This document shows, in pieces, positions 17,171 through 25,016 of a stretch of DNA of 33,943 nucleotides. The DNA is from CAYXUG01 sp964468655 (lineage in GTDB: Bacteria > Fidelibacterota > Marinisomatia > Marinisomatales > CAYXUG01): the NCBI GenBank assembly GCA_964468655.1, contig CAYXUG010000019.1:1-33943 (forward strand), in the 5' to 3' direction. Below the pieces are notes generated by a model. The model saw only the letters and a program-made list of their open reading frames with translations. It searched no databases and had not been told where the DNA came from. Within the stretch, counting starts at the first letter, position 1; each line of letters starts with the position of its first letter. Both the position numbers and the translations under genes were made by a program.

Positions 17171-18418
17171 TCAAAAACTGTACTTCACCTTGACGTAAAC
17201 ATTATCATTCCCGTCAAACTGCCCGAAAATAGAATCCGATGGACCCCACAGCCAATATCCTCCAAGACTGAAATTCAGCGCATCGGTCCATTGATAACCC
17301 AAATCTAAATTGACAAATCCTGCTTCATCATTTAAATCATAAATCGTCAGCAGCCGTGCTGAAGCTGTATCTCTCAAGAATTTCCCATTTACCATGAGTG
17401 TTGCCATGTTGGTCACTTCATCATCAATCATGGTTTCGGAATAATCCAGAATTCTTTGCGTAATCCCCTGAACGGAAATCCCCACACCAAACGGACCTGA
17501 AATATCAACGCCCACCATACCCTGGAAGTAATCGCTAATTGAAGTGATTGGAGCAAATAATGAATCCTGAACATGGAATACCTTATCAGAAAAATACCCC
17601 CATTCACCTCTTAAAACATGTCCCAAAATTGGGGTACTGAAATTCAAACCTGTCATGGATGTTCTTTGGGTTTTTGGTGTAAAGTTTACCTGCCCTTGAA
17701 CCAAATCAAAAGTTGATTCATAAAAAAATACGTCAGAAAAACTGTCCAGGTAGAGTATAGTGATATCCAACCTACCAATCAATCCGGAAATTTTTATTCC
17801 CCATTCACTGTTTTTTAGAATTGCTTTTGGAAGGATTTCATCATTTTTTGATATTGGTAAATTACCAACCTCAGTGCTATCAGGCAGCTCCATAATCGAA
17901 AATGCCCAATCACTTCCTTCTTCAGCAAACAGCCACGGCTCAAATTTGGGAATCCAAACTCCCTCTACTGTCCAACTTCCTACATAGAAATTGCTTTTCA
18001 CCATTGGTATAGCCATTCTGATTTCATCCATATCCTGAAGAAGAAACTGCCTCATGTCCAAAGGGCAGACAATGTCATTGATGAATACACCGTCTGCCTT
18101 CCCCCATACCACCTGCTGCTTGCCGATTCGAAATTCCGAATGATCAAAAAAGAGATCCACATACGCCTCGCGAATTGACATTTCAAATTCAGTGCCGAGG
18201 GAAGTTTCATCCTCCTTAAAATCCAATGACACAAACAACCGTATCATTTCTTCATCAATTTTTGTATTCAGCCGGAATCTGTTTCTGAGAAGCATCAAAT
18301 CATTTTCTTCCAACGTACGGACAGAAATCCAGTTTTGATAATGCCCTGAAAATTCAGGTTGTGAATAAATCAGTGTACCCAAAAAAATAATAAGCGGAAA
18401 AATGTTTTTCTTCATCAT
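17171..18418 (-). CDS. DUF1302-like outer-membrane protein
   Basis: A 415-residue predicted outer-membrane beta-barrel. A signal peptide (MMKKNIFPLIIFLGTLIYSQ) is followed by alternating amphipathic strands and it ends in VYVKVKYSF, a terminal-Phe strand as used for BAM-dependent insertion. The segment REAYVDLFFDHSEFRIGKQQ followed by VVWGKADGVFINDIV strongly resembles DUF1302 proteins, which have the same R-x-GKQxxxWGxxDG signature. It is the last gene of the TetR-RND-LolA-like operon and starts inside the end of the LolA-like gene (ATGA overlap). By context it could be the outer-membrane end of an export or lipid-delivery route; that role is inference. Confidence 0.78.
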   Translation of the reverse strand: MMKKNIFPLIIFLGTLIYSQPEFSGHYQNWISVRTLEENDLMLLRNRFRLNTKIDEEMIRLFVSLDFKEDETSLGTEFEMSIREAYVDLFFDHSEFRIGKQQVVWGKADGVFINDIVCPLDMRQFLLQDMDEIRMAIPMVKSNFYVGSWTVEGVWIPKFEPWLFAEEGSDWAFSIMELPDSTEVGNLPISKNDEILPKAILKNSEWGIKISGLIGRLDITILYLDSFSDVFFYESTFDLVQGQVNFTPKTQRTSMTGLNFSTPILGHVLRGEWGYFSDKVFHVQDSLFAPITSISDYFQGMVGVDISGPFGVGISVQGITQRILDYSETMIDDEVTNMATLMVNGKFLRDTASARLLTIYDLNDEAGFVNLDLGYQWTDALNFSLGGYWLWGPSDSIFGQFDGNDNVYVKVKYSF

Positions 18419-19188
18419 TCCCTTTTCAAAAATCTTTCGGTAAAAAAGCTGTCCTTAATCTCTCTGTCGTATTCAACATCCGACAATTCCAATACTGTCT
18501 TGTGGGATTTTTGAACATTTTCCATAATCATTTTATCAACGTTCCAATAATCCCCATCCTGATGGTGTTCGGGTACCGTTAATACTTTGAATAAATTTCG
18601 TCTCTTGTCATAATACTCAACTTTCCGGAGAGTCCAGTTTTCTTTGCTGATCCAGACAATTCTCTTGGTATAGGATTCATCCTCACCAATTGGAACTGAT
18701 TCAACTTTATAGCACGATTCACCAAAGATGACTTCTTCACCCAATAATGTAAATGTGTCCTCATCAATGCTTCTACCTTCCATATCTTCATAGGTAAAAT
18801 CTGACCCCATAAAACTTTCCGTTTTTTGATTACCTGCGATTTGTTTTACTTTTTTCAGCGCAGGCAGATAAAGCCACTGATTATCTTCCTTTTCGGGATC
18901 TCTGTATTCCCACATAAGGAATCCCGTTCCCTTCACATCAGCCGGCTTTAAAAATCGAATCATCGATTTTGTGTCAAATTCACCTTCTTCATAATATTTT
19001 TGATGGCGTTTCACCTCGCGGATGCGTTTACGTTCTTTTCCTTTTCTGATTTTTACCAGAGACATTCTGCTGGTAGAAATAACGGTTTCCGGTTCGGGCT
19101 GGGCATCCATTTTTTCCATTATTTCCCTGCCTGTCATTTGAGAAAAAACAGTCCCGAAAAAAAATAAAATTAAAGGTGCGGCTCTCAT
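18415..19188 (-). CDS. LolA-like outer-membrane lipoprotein-sorting protein
   Basis: A 257-residue periplasmic protein of the COG2834/LolA-like group. It has a short signal peptide (MRAAPLILFFFGTVFSQ) followed by TGREIMEKMDAQPEPET. The domain continues with FDTKSMIRFLKPADVKGTGFL and WLYLPALKKVKQIAGN, then ESFMGSDFTYEDMEGR, blocks typical of the proteins paired with MMPL transporters. LolA folds hold a lipid or lipid anchor in a half-barrel, so a periplasmic carrier role between the RND protein and the outer membrane is reasonable but unproven. It starts 9 bases downstream of the small membrane protein gene and overlaps the DUF1302-like gene by 4 bases. Confidence 0.85.
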   Translation of the reverse strand: MRAAPLILFFFGTVFSQMTGREIMEKMDAQPEPETVISTSRMSLVKIRKGKERKRIREVKRHQKYYEEGEFDTKSMIRFLKPADVKGTGFLMWEYRDPEKEDNQWLYLPALKKVKQIAGNQKTESFMGSDFTYEDMEGRSIDEDTFTLLGEEVIFGESCYKVESVPIGEDESYTKRIVWISKENWTLRKVEYYDKRRNLFKVLTVPEHHQDGDYWNVDKMIMENVQKSHKTVLELSDVEYDREIKDSFFTERFLKRE

Positions 19189-19197
19189 GAAGCCCCT

Positions 19198-19539
19198 TTA
19201 ATCTTTCTTCTTTCCATGACCATATACAGCCATCATCACCGGCGGCGTGAGTATTATTGATAACATGAACGCTTTTAAAAAATTCTTTTCATACTTCAGT
19301 TCTGCAATTCCGGAGATTTGAACACAAATAAACCCGTATGCAACAAGTAAAATAGTGATATATTTTTTACAAAAACCAATAATTTCTACCCATGACACAT
19401 CAAAGGTATTTCTTTGCCCTGCCGAAGATTCAACCAAACTCTGGATAAAACTCCATAGCCAAAAACCAACTGTCAATACAATAAAAATCAAAATGATTCG
19501 GGATAAAATTGAATCTAATTTTTTGTGATTTCTGTTCAT
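19198..19539 (-). CDS. Small membrane protein in the RND operon
   Basis: A 113-residue protein with about three hydrophobic segments: residues 13-33 (SRIILIFIVLTVGFWLWSF), about 55-75 (KKYITILLVAYGFICVQIS) and about 86-105 (LKAFMLSIILTPPVMMAVYG). It has a basic N-terminus (MNRNHKK) and a lysine-rich end (GHGKKKD). I do not recognise a family. Its ATG overlaps the stop of the MMPL gene (4 bases), and the LolA-like gene follows 9 bases after its stop, so it is embedded in the operon. It may be an accessory inner-membrane subunit of the transporter; this rests only on position. Confidence 0.75.
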   Translation of the reverse strand: MNRNHKKLDSILSRIILIFIVLTVGFWLWSFIQSLVESSAGQRNTFDVSWVEIIGFCKKYITILLVAYGFICVQISGIAELKYEKNFLKAFMLSIILTPPVMMAVYGHGKKKD

Positions 19540-21854
19540 TTTTTAACCGCTGATTTAAAAATAAATTTTGGTTTTGTTAAAACAATGAGGGCAGGCAAAA
19601 AAGCCAAAGCGCCAAAAAGACACATACCGATGGAAAAAACAATGACAAACCCGAAAAAGAAAATGGGAAGAAATCCGGATATCATTAAAACGGTGAATCC
19701 CACCATGACTGAAAAGGCATTAAAAATAATTCCCTTGCCGGATGTTGTTAATGTTTTTATAACAGCATCCTCCGCAGAAGAACCATTTTGGACAAACCTC
19801 CGGTAATGCCACAAAAAGTGGATGGTATAATCGATACCCACTCCAATTAAAATAGAGGTGATCATACTGGTTGCCACATTGAGTTCAATGTTTAAATAAG
19901 ACATTAAGCCGAATACAAAAATGACAGCACTGCCCAAGGGTATGATGCTGTACACTCCTGCCTGAAATGACCTGAATACCAATGAAGTTGCTAATAGGAC
20001 CAGCACGATTGAGAGTGCAAGACTTCTTAATTGTCCTCTGGCTATTAAATCTGTAATTATTCCCATCAGTGAACCCGTACCGCCGACTTGAGACTTTTTT
20101 ACTTCAGTATAATTTTTGTCAATGTATGCTTCAATTTTGTTCATTAATTGGAGAACTTCGGCTGAACTGATTTTTCCCAATCTTGCCAGAATCTGCGCAG
20201 AATGATATCCATCAGGGTTCAAAGAATCTCCCCACACATCCACAAGGCGTTCAATATTTTCATCCCCACCCTGCATGGCAAAAAGTTCAAGATAAGCGGC
20301 TATTACAGCACGTTCATCGGGAATTTTCTTAAAGGTAGAATCTCCTTCATTCCACGCTTCATGCATGGATTCAACCTGATCAACAATGGAAACAACATCC
20401 GTTACGAGGGGGTCATTTTCAAGGAACCGGCTTAACTCTTTCATTTTATGAAGCGTTTCAGGGGACTTAATATCTCCATAAACCACAAGAGACAACTGGG
20501 AACTCCCTCCAAAAAGTTCACCAATCTTTTCATTATTATCCCGAATTTCCATCCCTTTGCGGTAATAATGTACAGGATCGGTGTCAATTTTCATTTGAGG
20601 AATTTTTATTCCTGAAATGATAATAAACAGTGCGCAAAAAATGAGAACGGGGATTTTATATTTTGTAAAAAACTTCCCCCATCCGATGAGGAATCGATTC
20701 AGCTGCCTGTCTTGTCCACCGCCGGAGATCCCGGGTGGAGCCCTTAAAAGTACCAGAACAGCCGGAATGAAGGTGAGACTGAGGATAAATGCGGCAATAA
20801 TACCAAATCCTGCCAACAGACCGAGCCGCTTTGCTGGAGGAAGAAAATGCCCGAGCAGACTGAGAAGACCAATCACGGTTGTTATCCCCGCCAGTGAAAT
20901 GGGTCGTTTAAGACTGCTGACTGTTTCTCTGATGGCAACCATTTTATCTTCACTTGAATCCAAGTTAGATTTTTTCTGCCTGATATTTTCAAAATAGTGT
21001 GCAATAATATGGATACCGTAATCATTGGCAACTGCAATTAAAATAATGGGGATGAGGATGGTAATAATTACAAACTTCTCGTTCACCAAAACCATTAACC
21101 CAATAGTCCAAATCAATGACATGATGACAACTATCATCGGTAGAAAAACGCCCATCCAGCTTCGAAAACTGGCTGCCAGAAGAATGATCATTAACAGAAT
21201 TCCAAGGGGAAGTAACAGTTGCATATCTTTCCGCATGGAGTCAAGTAAATATGACTGCGTAATGGGTATTCCTGCTGTGTAAACATTATCAGGATTTGAA
21301 TATTTGGTAGCCAAAGATTCCACTTCATTTCTTATTTTAATGTCATCCATGGCAAATGTTGATGAAAACATGAGAATAAAAGACATTGCTGAAAAATCTT
21401 CTGACACAATGGTCCGGTATAAATGGTCATGATTGGTTATTCTTTCCTTAAGAAAATTTATTCCATCCTCATCTTCAGGGATACCTTCCCAAAAGTCATT
21501 TACTTCAAAGCCATCTGAAGTGGACACAATTTCCTTCATGGAATAAATTGAAAGTACCCGGTCAACATTTGACAGTTCTTCTAATTCTTTATGTAGATTT
21601 TCAAATTTTTTTAAAACCTCTTCCGAAAAAAGTTTTTCTGACTCCGCCGCTACTATTAGAATTTCACTTCCGCCGAATGTTTCATCTATCTCTTTCAGAT
21701 TCTGAATTGCAGGGAAATCCTTCGGAATCATGGCCTTTACATCGGGATCAAATTCGATATGAGGTAAATTTTGCGCAAACATGAGCGTGATTAATATGGC
21801 AAGTGAAATTGCAGTTTTTGGAAATCGAAGAGACAAGTCAATAAGTTTAGACAT
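19536..21854 (-). CDS. MMPL/RND-superfamily transporter
   Basis: A 772-residue inner-membrane transporter of the MMPL branch of the RND superfamily (COG1033-like), with the usual two-fold internal repeat: one N-terminal helix (KTAISLAILITLMFAQN), a periplasmic loop with IEFDPDVKAMIP, six helices, a second loop with MKIDTDPVHYYRKG, then five or six helices. The proton-relay aspartates appear as NDYGIHIIAHYF in the first half and GIDYTIHFLWHYRR in the second. Relatives move lipids such as hopanoids or mycobacterial lipids. The cargo here is unknown. The start at 21854 overlaps the end of the tetR gene by 8 bases. No separate fusion or outer-membrane TolC-type partner is nearby. Confidence 0.92.
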   Translation of the reverse strand: MSKLIDLSLRFPKTAISLAILITLMFAQNLPHIEFDPDVKAMIPKDFPAIQNLKEIDETFGGSEILIVAAESEKLFSEEVLKKFENLHKELEELSNVDRVLSIYSMKEIVSTSDGFEVNDFWEGIPEDEDGINFLKERITNHDHLYRTIVSEDFSAMSFILMFSSTFAMDDIKIRNEVESLATKYSNPDNVYTAGIPITQSYLLDSMRKDMQLLLPLGILLMIILLAASFRSWMGVFLPMIVVIMSLIWTIGLMVLVNEKFVIITILIPIILIAVANDYGIHIIAHYFENIRQKKSNLDSSEDKMVAIRETVSSLKRPISLAGITTVIGLLSLLGHFLPPAKRLGLLAGFGIIAAFILSLTFIPAVLVLLRAPPGISGGGQDRQLNRFLIGWGKFFTKYKIPVLIFCALFIIISGIKIPQMKIDTDPVHYYRKGMEIRDNNEKIGELFGGSSQLSLVVYGDIKSPETLHKMKELSRFLENDPLVTDVVSIVDQVESMHEAWNEGDSTFKKIPDERAVIAAYLELFAMQGGDENIERLVDVWGDSLNPDGYHSAQILARLGKISSAEVLQLMNKIEAYIDKNYTEVKKSQVGGTGSLMGIITDLIARGQLRSLALSIVLVLLATSLVFRSFQAGVYSIIPLGSAVIFVFGLMSYLNIELNVATSMITSILIGVGIDYTIHFLWHYRRFVQNGSSAEDAVIKTLTTSGKGIIFNAFSVMVGFTVLMISGFLPIFFFGFVIVFSIGMCLFGALAFLPALIVLTKPKFIFKSAVKK

Positions 21855-22440
21855 ATTTCATCCCTTCCTTTGTAAAGAGTCCACCGGTAATAAGGTCCAC
21901 AAATAGGCGGATCGTATCAGGAACGCTCGTTTCATTTTCCACGAAAAAATCCGGCTGAAAGGTTGCGGTAACTATTCCTATGTATAATTCCGCAATTGAT
22001 TTTGTATCTAATTCCGGTCTGATATATCCTTGCAGTTGAGCATCATCCAACATCTTTTTAAACTCCTTGTTTTGCTCTTTTTCGAACCATTCGAATTTTT
22101 TCCAGAAATGCGGATATTTAAGTTTGACTTCCCCGACCCTCTGAGGAGGAATACGATGAGCGGCTTTTACAATAAATTCCATCGTATTGATAAATTGTTT
22201 GGCAGGATTTTTTTCCTTCTTCTTCAATTGGGTTAACCCATCGTTTAGCTGCATAATGAGAAAATCCGTTATTTCATCCAACAGATCTTCTTTAGATGGA
22301 AATAGACTGTAAATAGTCTTTTTGCTCATTCGCAGACGCTGAGAAAGCAAATCTATCGTGAAAGTACCCACACCGTCCTGAAGCATTAAATCCAATCCCG
22401 CACTCAAAATAAGGTCTCTTTGTGTATCATTATCAAGCAT
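21847..22440 (-). CDS. TetR-family transcriptional regulator
   Basis: A 197-residue TetR-family repressor. The N-terminal DNA-binding domain covers roughly residues 8-55: LILSAGLDLMLQDGVGTFTI, then LLSQRLRMSKKTIYSLFPSKEDLLDEI with the recognition helix around MSKKTIYSLF. The C-terminal part is a helical ligand-binding domain. It is the first gene of a five-gene operon for an RND transporter and envelope proteins, so it probably controls that operon and itself. A near-perfect inverted repeat lies three bases upstream of the ATG. No Shine-Dalgarno precedes the ATG, which sits next to the operator candidate; the transcript may be leaderless or weakly translated. Confidence 0.9.
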   Translation of the reverse strand: MLDNDTQRDLILSAGLDLMLQDGVGTFTIDLLSQRLRMSKKTIYSLFPSKEDLLDEITDFLIMQLNDGLTQLKKKEKNPAKQFINTMEFIVKAAHRIPPQRVGEVKLKYPHFWKKFEWFEKEQNKEFKKMLDDAQLQGYIRPELDTKSIAELYIGIVTATFQPDFFVENETSVPDTIRLFVDLITGGLFTKEGMKYV

Positions 22441-22442
22441 AA

Positions 22443-22472
22443 TGGAAACGATATTCGTTTATTTCGTTTCCA
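22443..22472. promoter_or_regulatory. Candidate TetR operator (nested inverted repeats)
   Basis: Directly upstream of the tetR start are two nested inverted repeats. TGGAAACGA (22443-22451) pairs exactly with TCGTTTCCA (22464-22472). Within it AAACGA-TAT-TCGTTT (22446-22460) is a perfect 6+6 palindrome with a 3-base centre. Size and position fit TetR-family operators, which usually overlap the regulator's own promoter. The same region could also affect the divergent M61 peptidase gene at 22573. Confidence 0.65.
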
Positions 22473-22572
22473 ATTTAACTTTTCCCTAATTCCGAGTCAA
22501 CCAAAAACGTTTCCCAGTTTGATATACATTTGTGTAATTTGCCGTTCGCTTCAATAACTAAAAATCTCAATA

Positions 22573-24387
22573 ATGGAAAAAGACAGAATTCAAAAATTTC
22601 TTATTACACTGTTTTTAACGGGAGTGGTCATGAGCAAACCAAATATCACCTACCATCTATCCATGCCGGAACCGCACACACACTATTTTCATGTTGAAAT
22701 GACTGTTGAAAATATCAGGGATTCCCGGCTTATCGTCAAAATGCCGGTCTGGACGCCGGGCTCATATCTCGTGAGGGAATTCGCCAGAAATATTCCACAT
22801 GTGAAAGCATTCACCGGCAGACAGGATTCTGAATTAGCCGTAGAGAAAATAAATAAAAATTCATGGAGAATTGAAACCGGCGGAGCATCCACCATAACAG
22901 TTAAATATGACGTTTACGCCTATGAACAGTCAGTAAGAACAAGCTTTTTAAATATTTCGAGGGGATATGTGAACGGTGCTTCTGTCTTTTTGTATGCGGA
23001 TGGCAGAGAAAATGAGCCGGGTGAATTGCAAACCAAACCGTACAAATCGTGGCGCATCATTTCAACGGGACTTTCAAAAACTCCGGGGAAATCGCGGACT
23101 TTTTCCTTTGATAATTATGACATCCTTGTTGATTCGCCTATCCTTATGGGCAATCACAAAGTGATCAAATTCGATGCCTTGGACAAGCCCCACGAAATTG
23201 CCGTTTACGGCGAAGGAAACATGGACGAAAAGCAGTTGACGGATGATTTTAAAAAAATTGCGGAAGCCACCGGGGATCTGTTTGGAACACTGCCCTACGA
23301 CAGATATGTATTCATTCTTTTTCTTCTGGAACATGGGCGCGGCGGATTAGAGCATCTCAATTCCACATGCATGGAAATTGACCGATGGATTTTCACAGAT
23401 GAAAAAAAGTACCAAAATTTTCTTACTCTTGTTAGTCACGAATTTTTTCACACGTGGAATGTAAAACGAATCCGGCCGTTTGCGCTGGGTCCCTTCAATT
23501 ATGAAGAAGAAAACTATACTGAAGATCTGTGGATTGCTGAAGGAATTACCAGCTACTACGAGCACAAAATTCTGCTTCGTGGCGGTATTTTTAATGAAAC
23601 AGATTTCTTTGACAATATTTCAAAAGACATCAAAAAAGTTGAAACAACTCCCGGCAGAAATGTTCAATCACTCACAGAATCGAGTTTTGACACGTGGATT
23701 AAATATTACCGGTCCAACGAAAATTCACCCAACACAACCATTTCCTACTACTCCAAGGGAAGCATCGTTGGACTGCTCCTTGACCTCGCCATCATGGAAA
23801 GTACAAATGGAGAAAAATCGCTGGATGATGTAATGAGAGCACTGTACACGGATATTTATGAAAATGAAAAACGCGGATTCAATTCGGATGAATTCAGAGG
23901 ATTATGCGAAGACGCCGCCGGCAAATCTCTGGATGAAATCTGGCAGTATGTGGATGGTACAGAAGAAATTGAGTATGCGTCTTTTCTGTCACCTTTCGGC
24001 TATATGATTGAAAGGAGTTACAGTGATGAAAAATCTGATTCCACCGCTTATTTCGGGATACGGACACGTGTCAATAATAACAGAATAAAAATCAGGAATG
24101 TTTACAATGGAACCTCCGCACATGAAAGCGGTCTTAACGTGAACGATGAAATTATTGCCATAAACGATATTCGGGTGGATGACGGCCTTCTCACCAAACT
24201 GATGAAAGAATCAACTATCGGTGAAAATGTGGAATTCCTCATTTCCCGGGAAGGTGAAATTCGAACCATACAAATCAAACCCACATCACCGCCGTTCGAT
24301 AAATACACGCTGAAAAAAGTGGATGAAGCAGAAGATAGTCAGAAAATACTTTACCAAACATGGATTCAACATCCGTGGGAAGAGTGA
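22573..24387 (+). CDS. M61-family metallopeptidase with PDZ domain
   Basis: A 604-residue secreted or periplasmic peptidase of family M61 (glycyl aminopeptidase-like). A basic start and hydrophobic core (MEKDRIQKFLITLFLTGVVM) form the signal peptide. Next comes the N-terminal beta domain with VKMPVWTPGSYLVREFARN, a family mark. The catalytic part has GRGGLEH (255-261), the zinc motif HEFFH (289-293) and the third ligand Glu323 in LWIAEGITSYYE. A PDZ domain lies at about 490-575 (NGTSAHESGLNVNDEIIAIN). The length is usual for the family. The start has no Shine-Dalgarno; a later ATG at 22630 would remove the signal peptide and is less likely. The gene overlaps the next one by 28 bases. Confidence 0.92.
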   Translation: MEKDRIQKFLITLFLTGVVMSKPNITYHLSMPEPHTHYFHVEMTVENIRDSRLIVKMPVWTPGSYLVREFARNIPHVKAFTGRQDSELAVEKINKNSWRIETGGASTITVKYDVYAYEQSVRTSFLNISRGYVNGASVFLYADGRENEPGELQTKPYKSWRIISTGLSKTPGKSRTFSFDNYDILVDSPILMGNHKVIKFDALDKPHEIAVYGEGNMDEKQLTDDFKKIAEATGDLFGTLPYDRYVFILFLLEHGRGGLEHLNSTCMEIDRWIFTDEKKYQNFLTLVSHEFFHTWNVKRIRPFALGPFNYEEENYTEDLWIAEGITSYYEHKILLRGGIFNETDFFDNISKDIKKVETTPGRNVQSLTESSFDTWIKYYRSNENSPNTTISYYSKGSIVGLLLDLAIMESTNGEKSLDDVMRALYTDIYENEKRGFNSDEFRGLCEDAAGKSLDEIWQYVDGTEEIEYASFLSPFGYMIERSYSDEKSDSTAYFGIRTRVNNNRIKIRNVYNGTSAHESGLNVNDEIIAINDIRVDDGLLTKLMKESTIGENVEFLISREGEIRTIQIKPTSPPFDKYTLKKVDEAEDSQKILYQTWIQHPWEE

Positions 24388-25016
24388 CTGAAACCTTTTC
24401 CGATCCTGTTGTAGTCCTTGCCAACGGCCCTTCCCCAACCCATCCTAATCCGCTGAACATTCTCAACTCTGCCGGCACACTCATCTGCTGTGACGGTTCT
24501 GCAGACAAAGTTATTAAAAATGGCTTCACCCCAGATGTCATCATCGGTGATCTGGATTCACTGACACTCGATCCTTCATCCTTTAAAGGGAAATTGATTC
24601 ATCTCCAAAAGCAGGATAATACCGATCTTGAAAAAGCGCTGGACTGGTGCATTGAAAACCAAATCAAAAAAGTTACACTGCTTGGCGCCACCGGCGGCAG
24701 AGAAGATCACGAACTGGCGAATTTTTTTCTGATGCGGACATTTTCAGACCAAATAGAAATTGAAATGATCACTGACCGGTTCACCATTTACTACACAGAA
24801 AAGGAAAAAACGTTTTCCACAGATACCGGGCGAAAAATCTCTCTTCAACCACTCGGTTTTGAAACTGTAATTTCCACTATAGGACTCAAGTACAACTTGG
24901 ATCATGAACAGTTAAAACCGGGCGGTCACGGGATCAGTAATGAAGCAACCGAAAAATCCTTTTCAATTTCCGTTGAAAAGGGAAGTCTACTGGTCTTTAT
25001 CGCTCATCCTTCGTGA
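24360..25016 (+). CDS. Thiamine pyrophosphokinase
   Basis: A 218-residue enzyme that makes thiamine diphosphate from thiamine and ATP. The catalytic domain shows ICCDGSADK (about 42-50), GDLDSL (63-68), QDNTDLEKAL (85-94) and LGATGGREDHELAN (108-121), which hold Mg-ATP. The small C-terminal beta domain, which binds thiamine, ends with EKGSLLVFIAH. The ATG lies 28 bases inside the end of the M61 peptidase gene, and its own stop overlaps the GTG of the symporter (GTGA), so all three are translated from one message. Use of a thiamine kinase suggests salvage of thiamine. No thiamine synthesis gene is in the window. Confidence 0.93.
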   Translation: MDSTSVGRVTETFSDPVVVLANGPSPTHPNPLNILNSAGTLICCDGSADKVIKNGFTPDVIIGDLDSLTLDPSSFKGKLIHLQKQDNTDLEKALDWCIENQIKKVTLLGATGGREDHELANFFLMRTFSDQIEIEMITDRFTIYYTEKEKTFSTDTGRKISLQPLGFETVISTIGLKYNLDHEQLKPGGHGISNEATEKSFSISVEKGSLLVFIAHPS

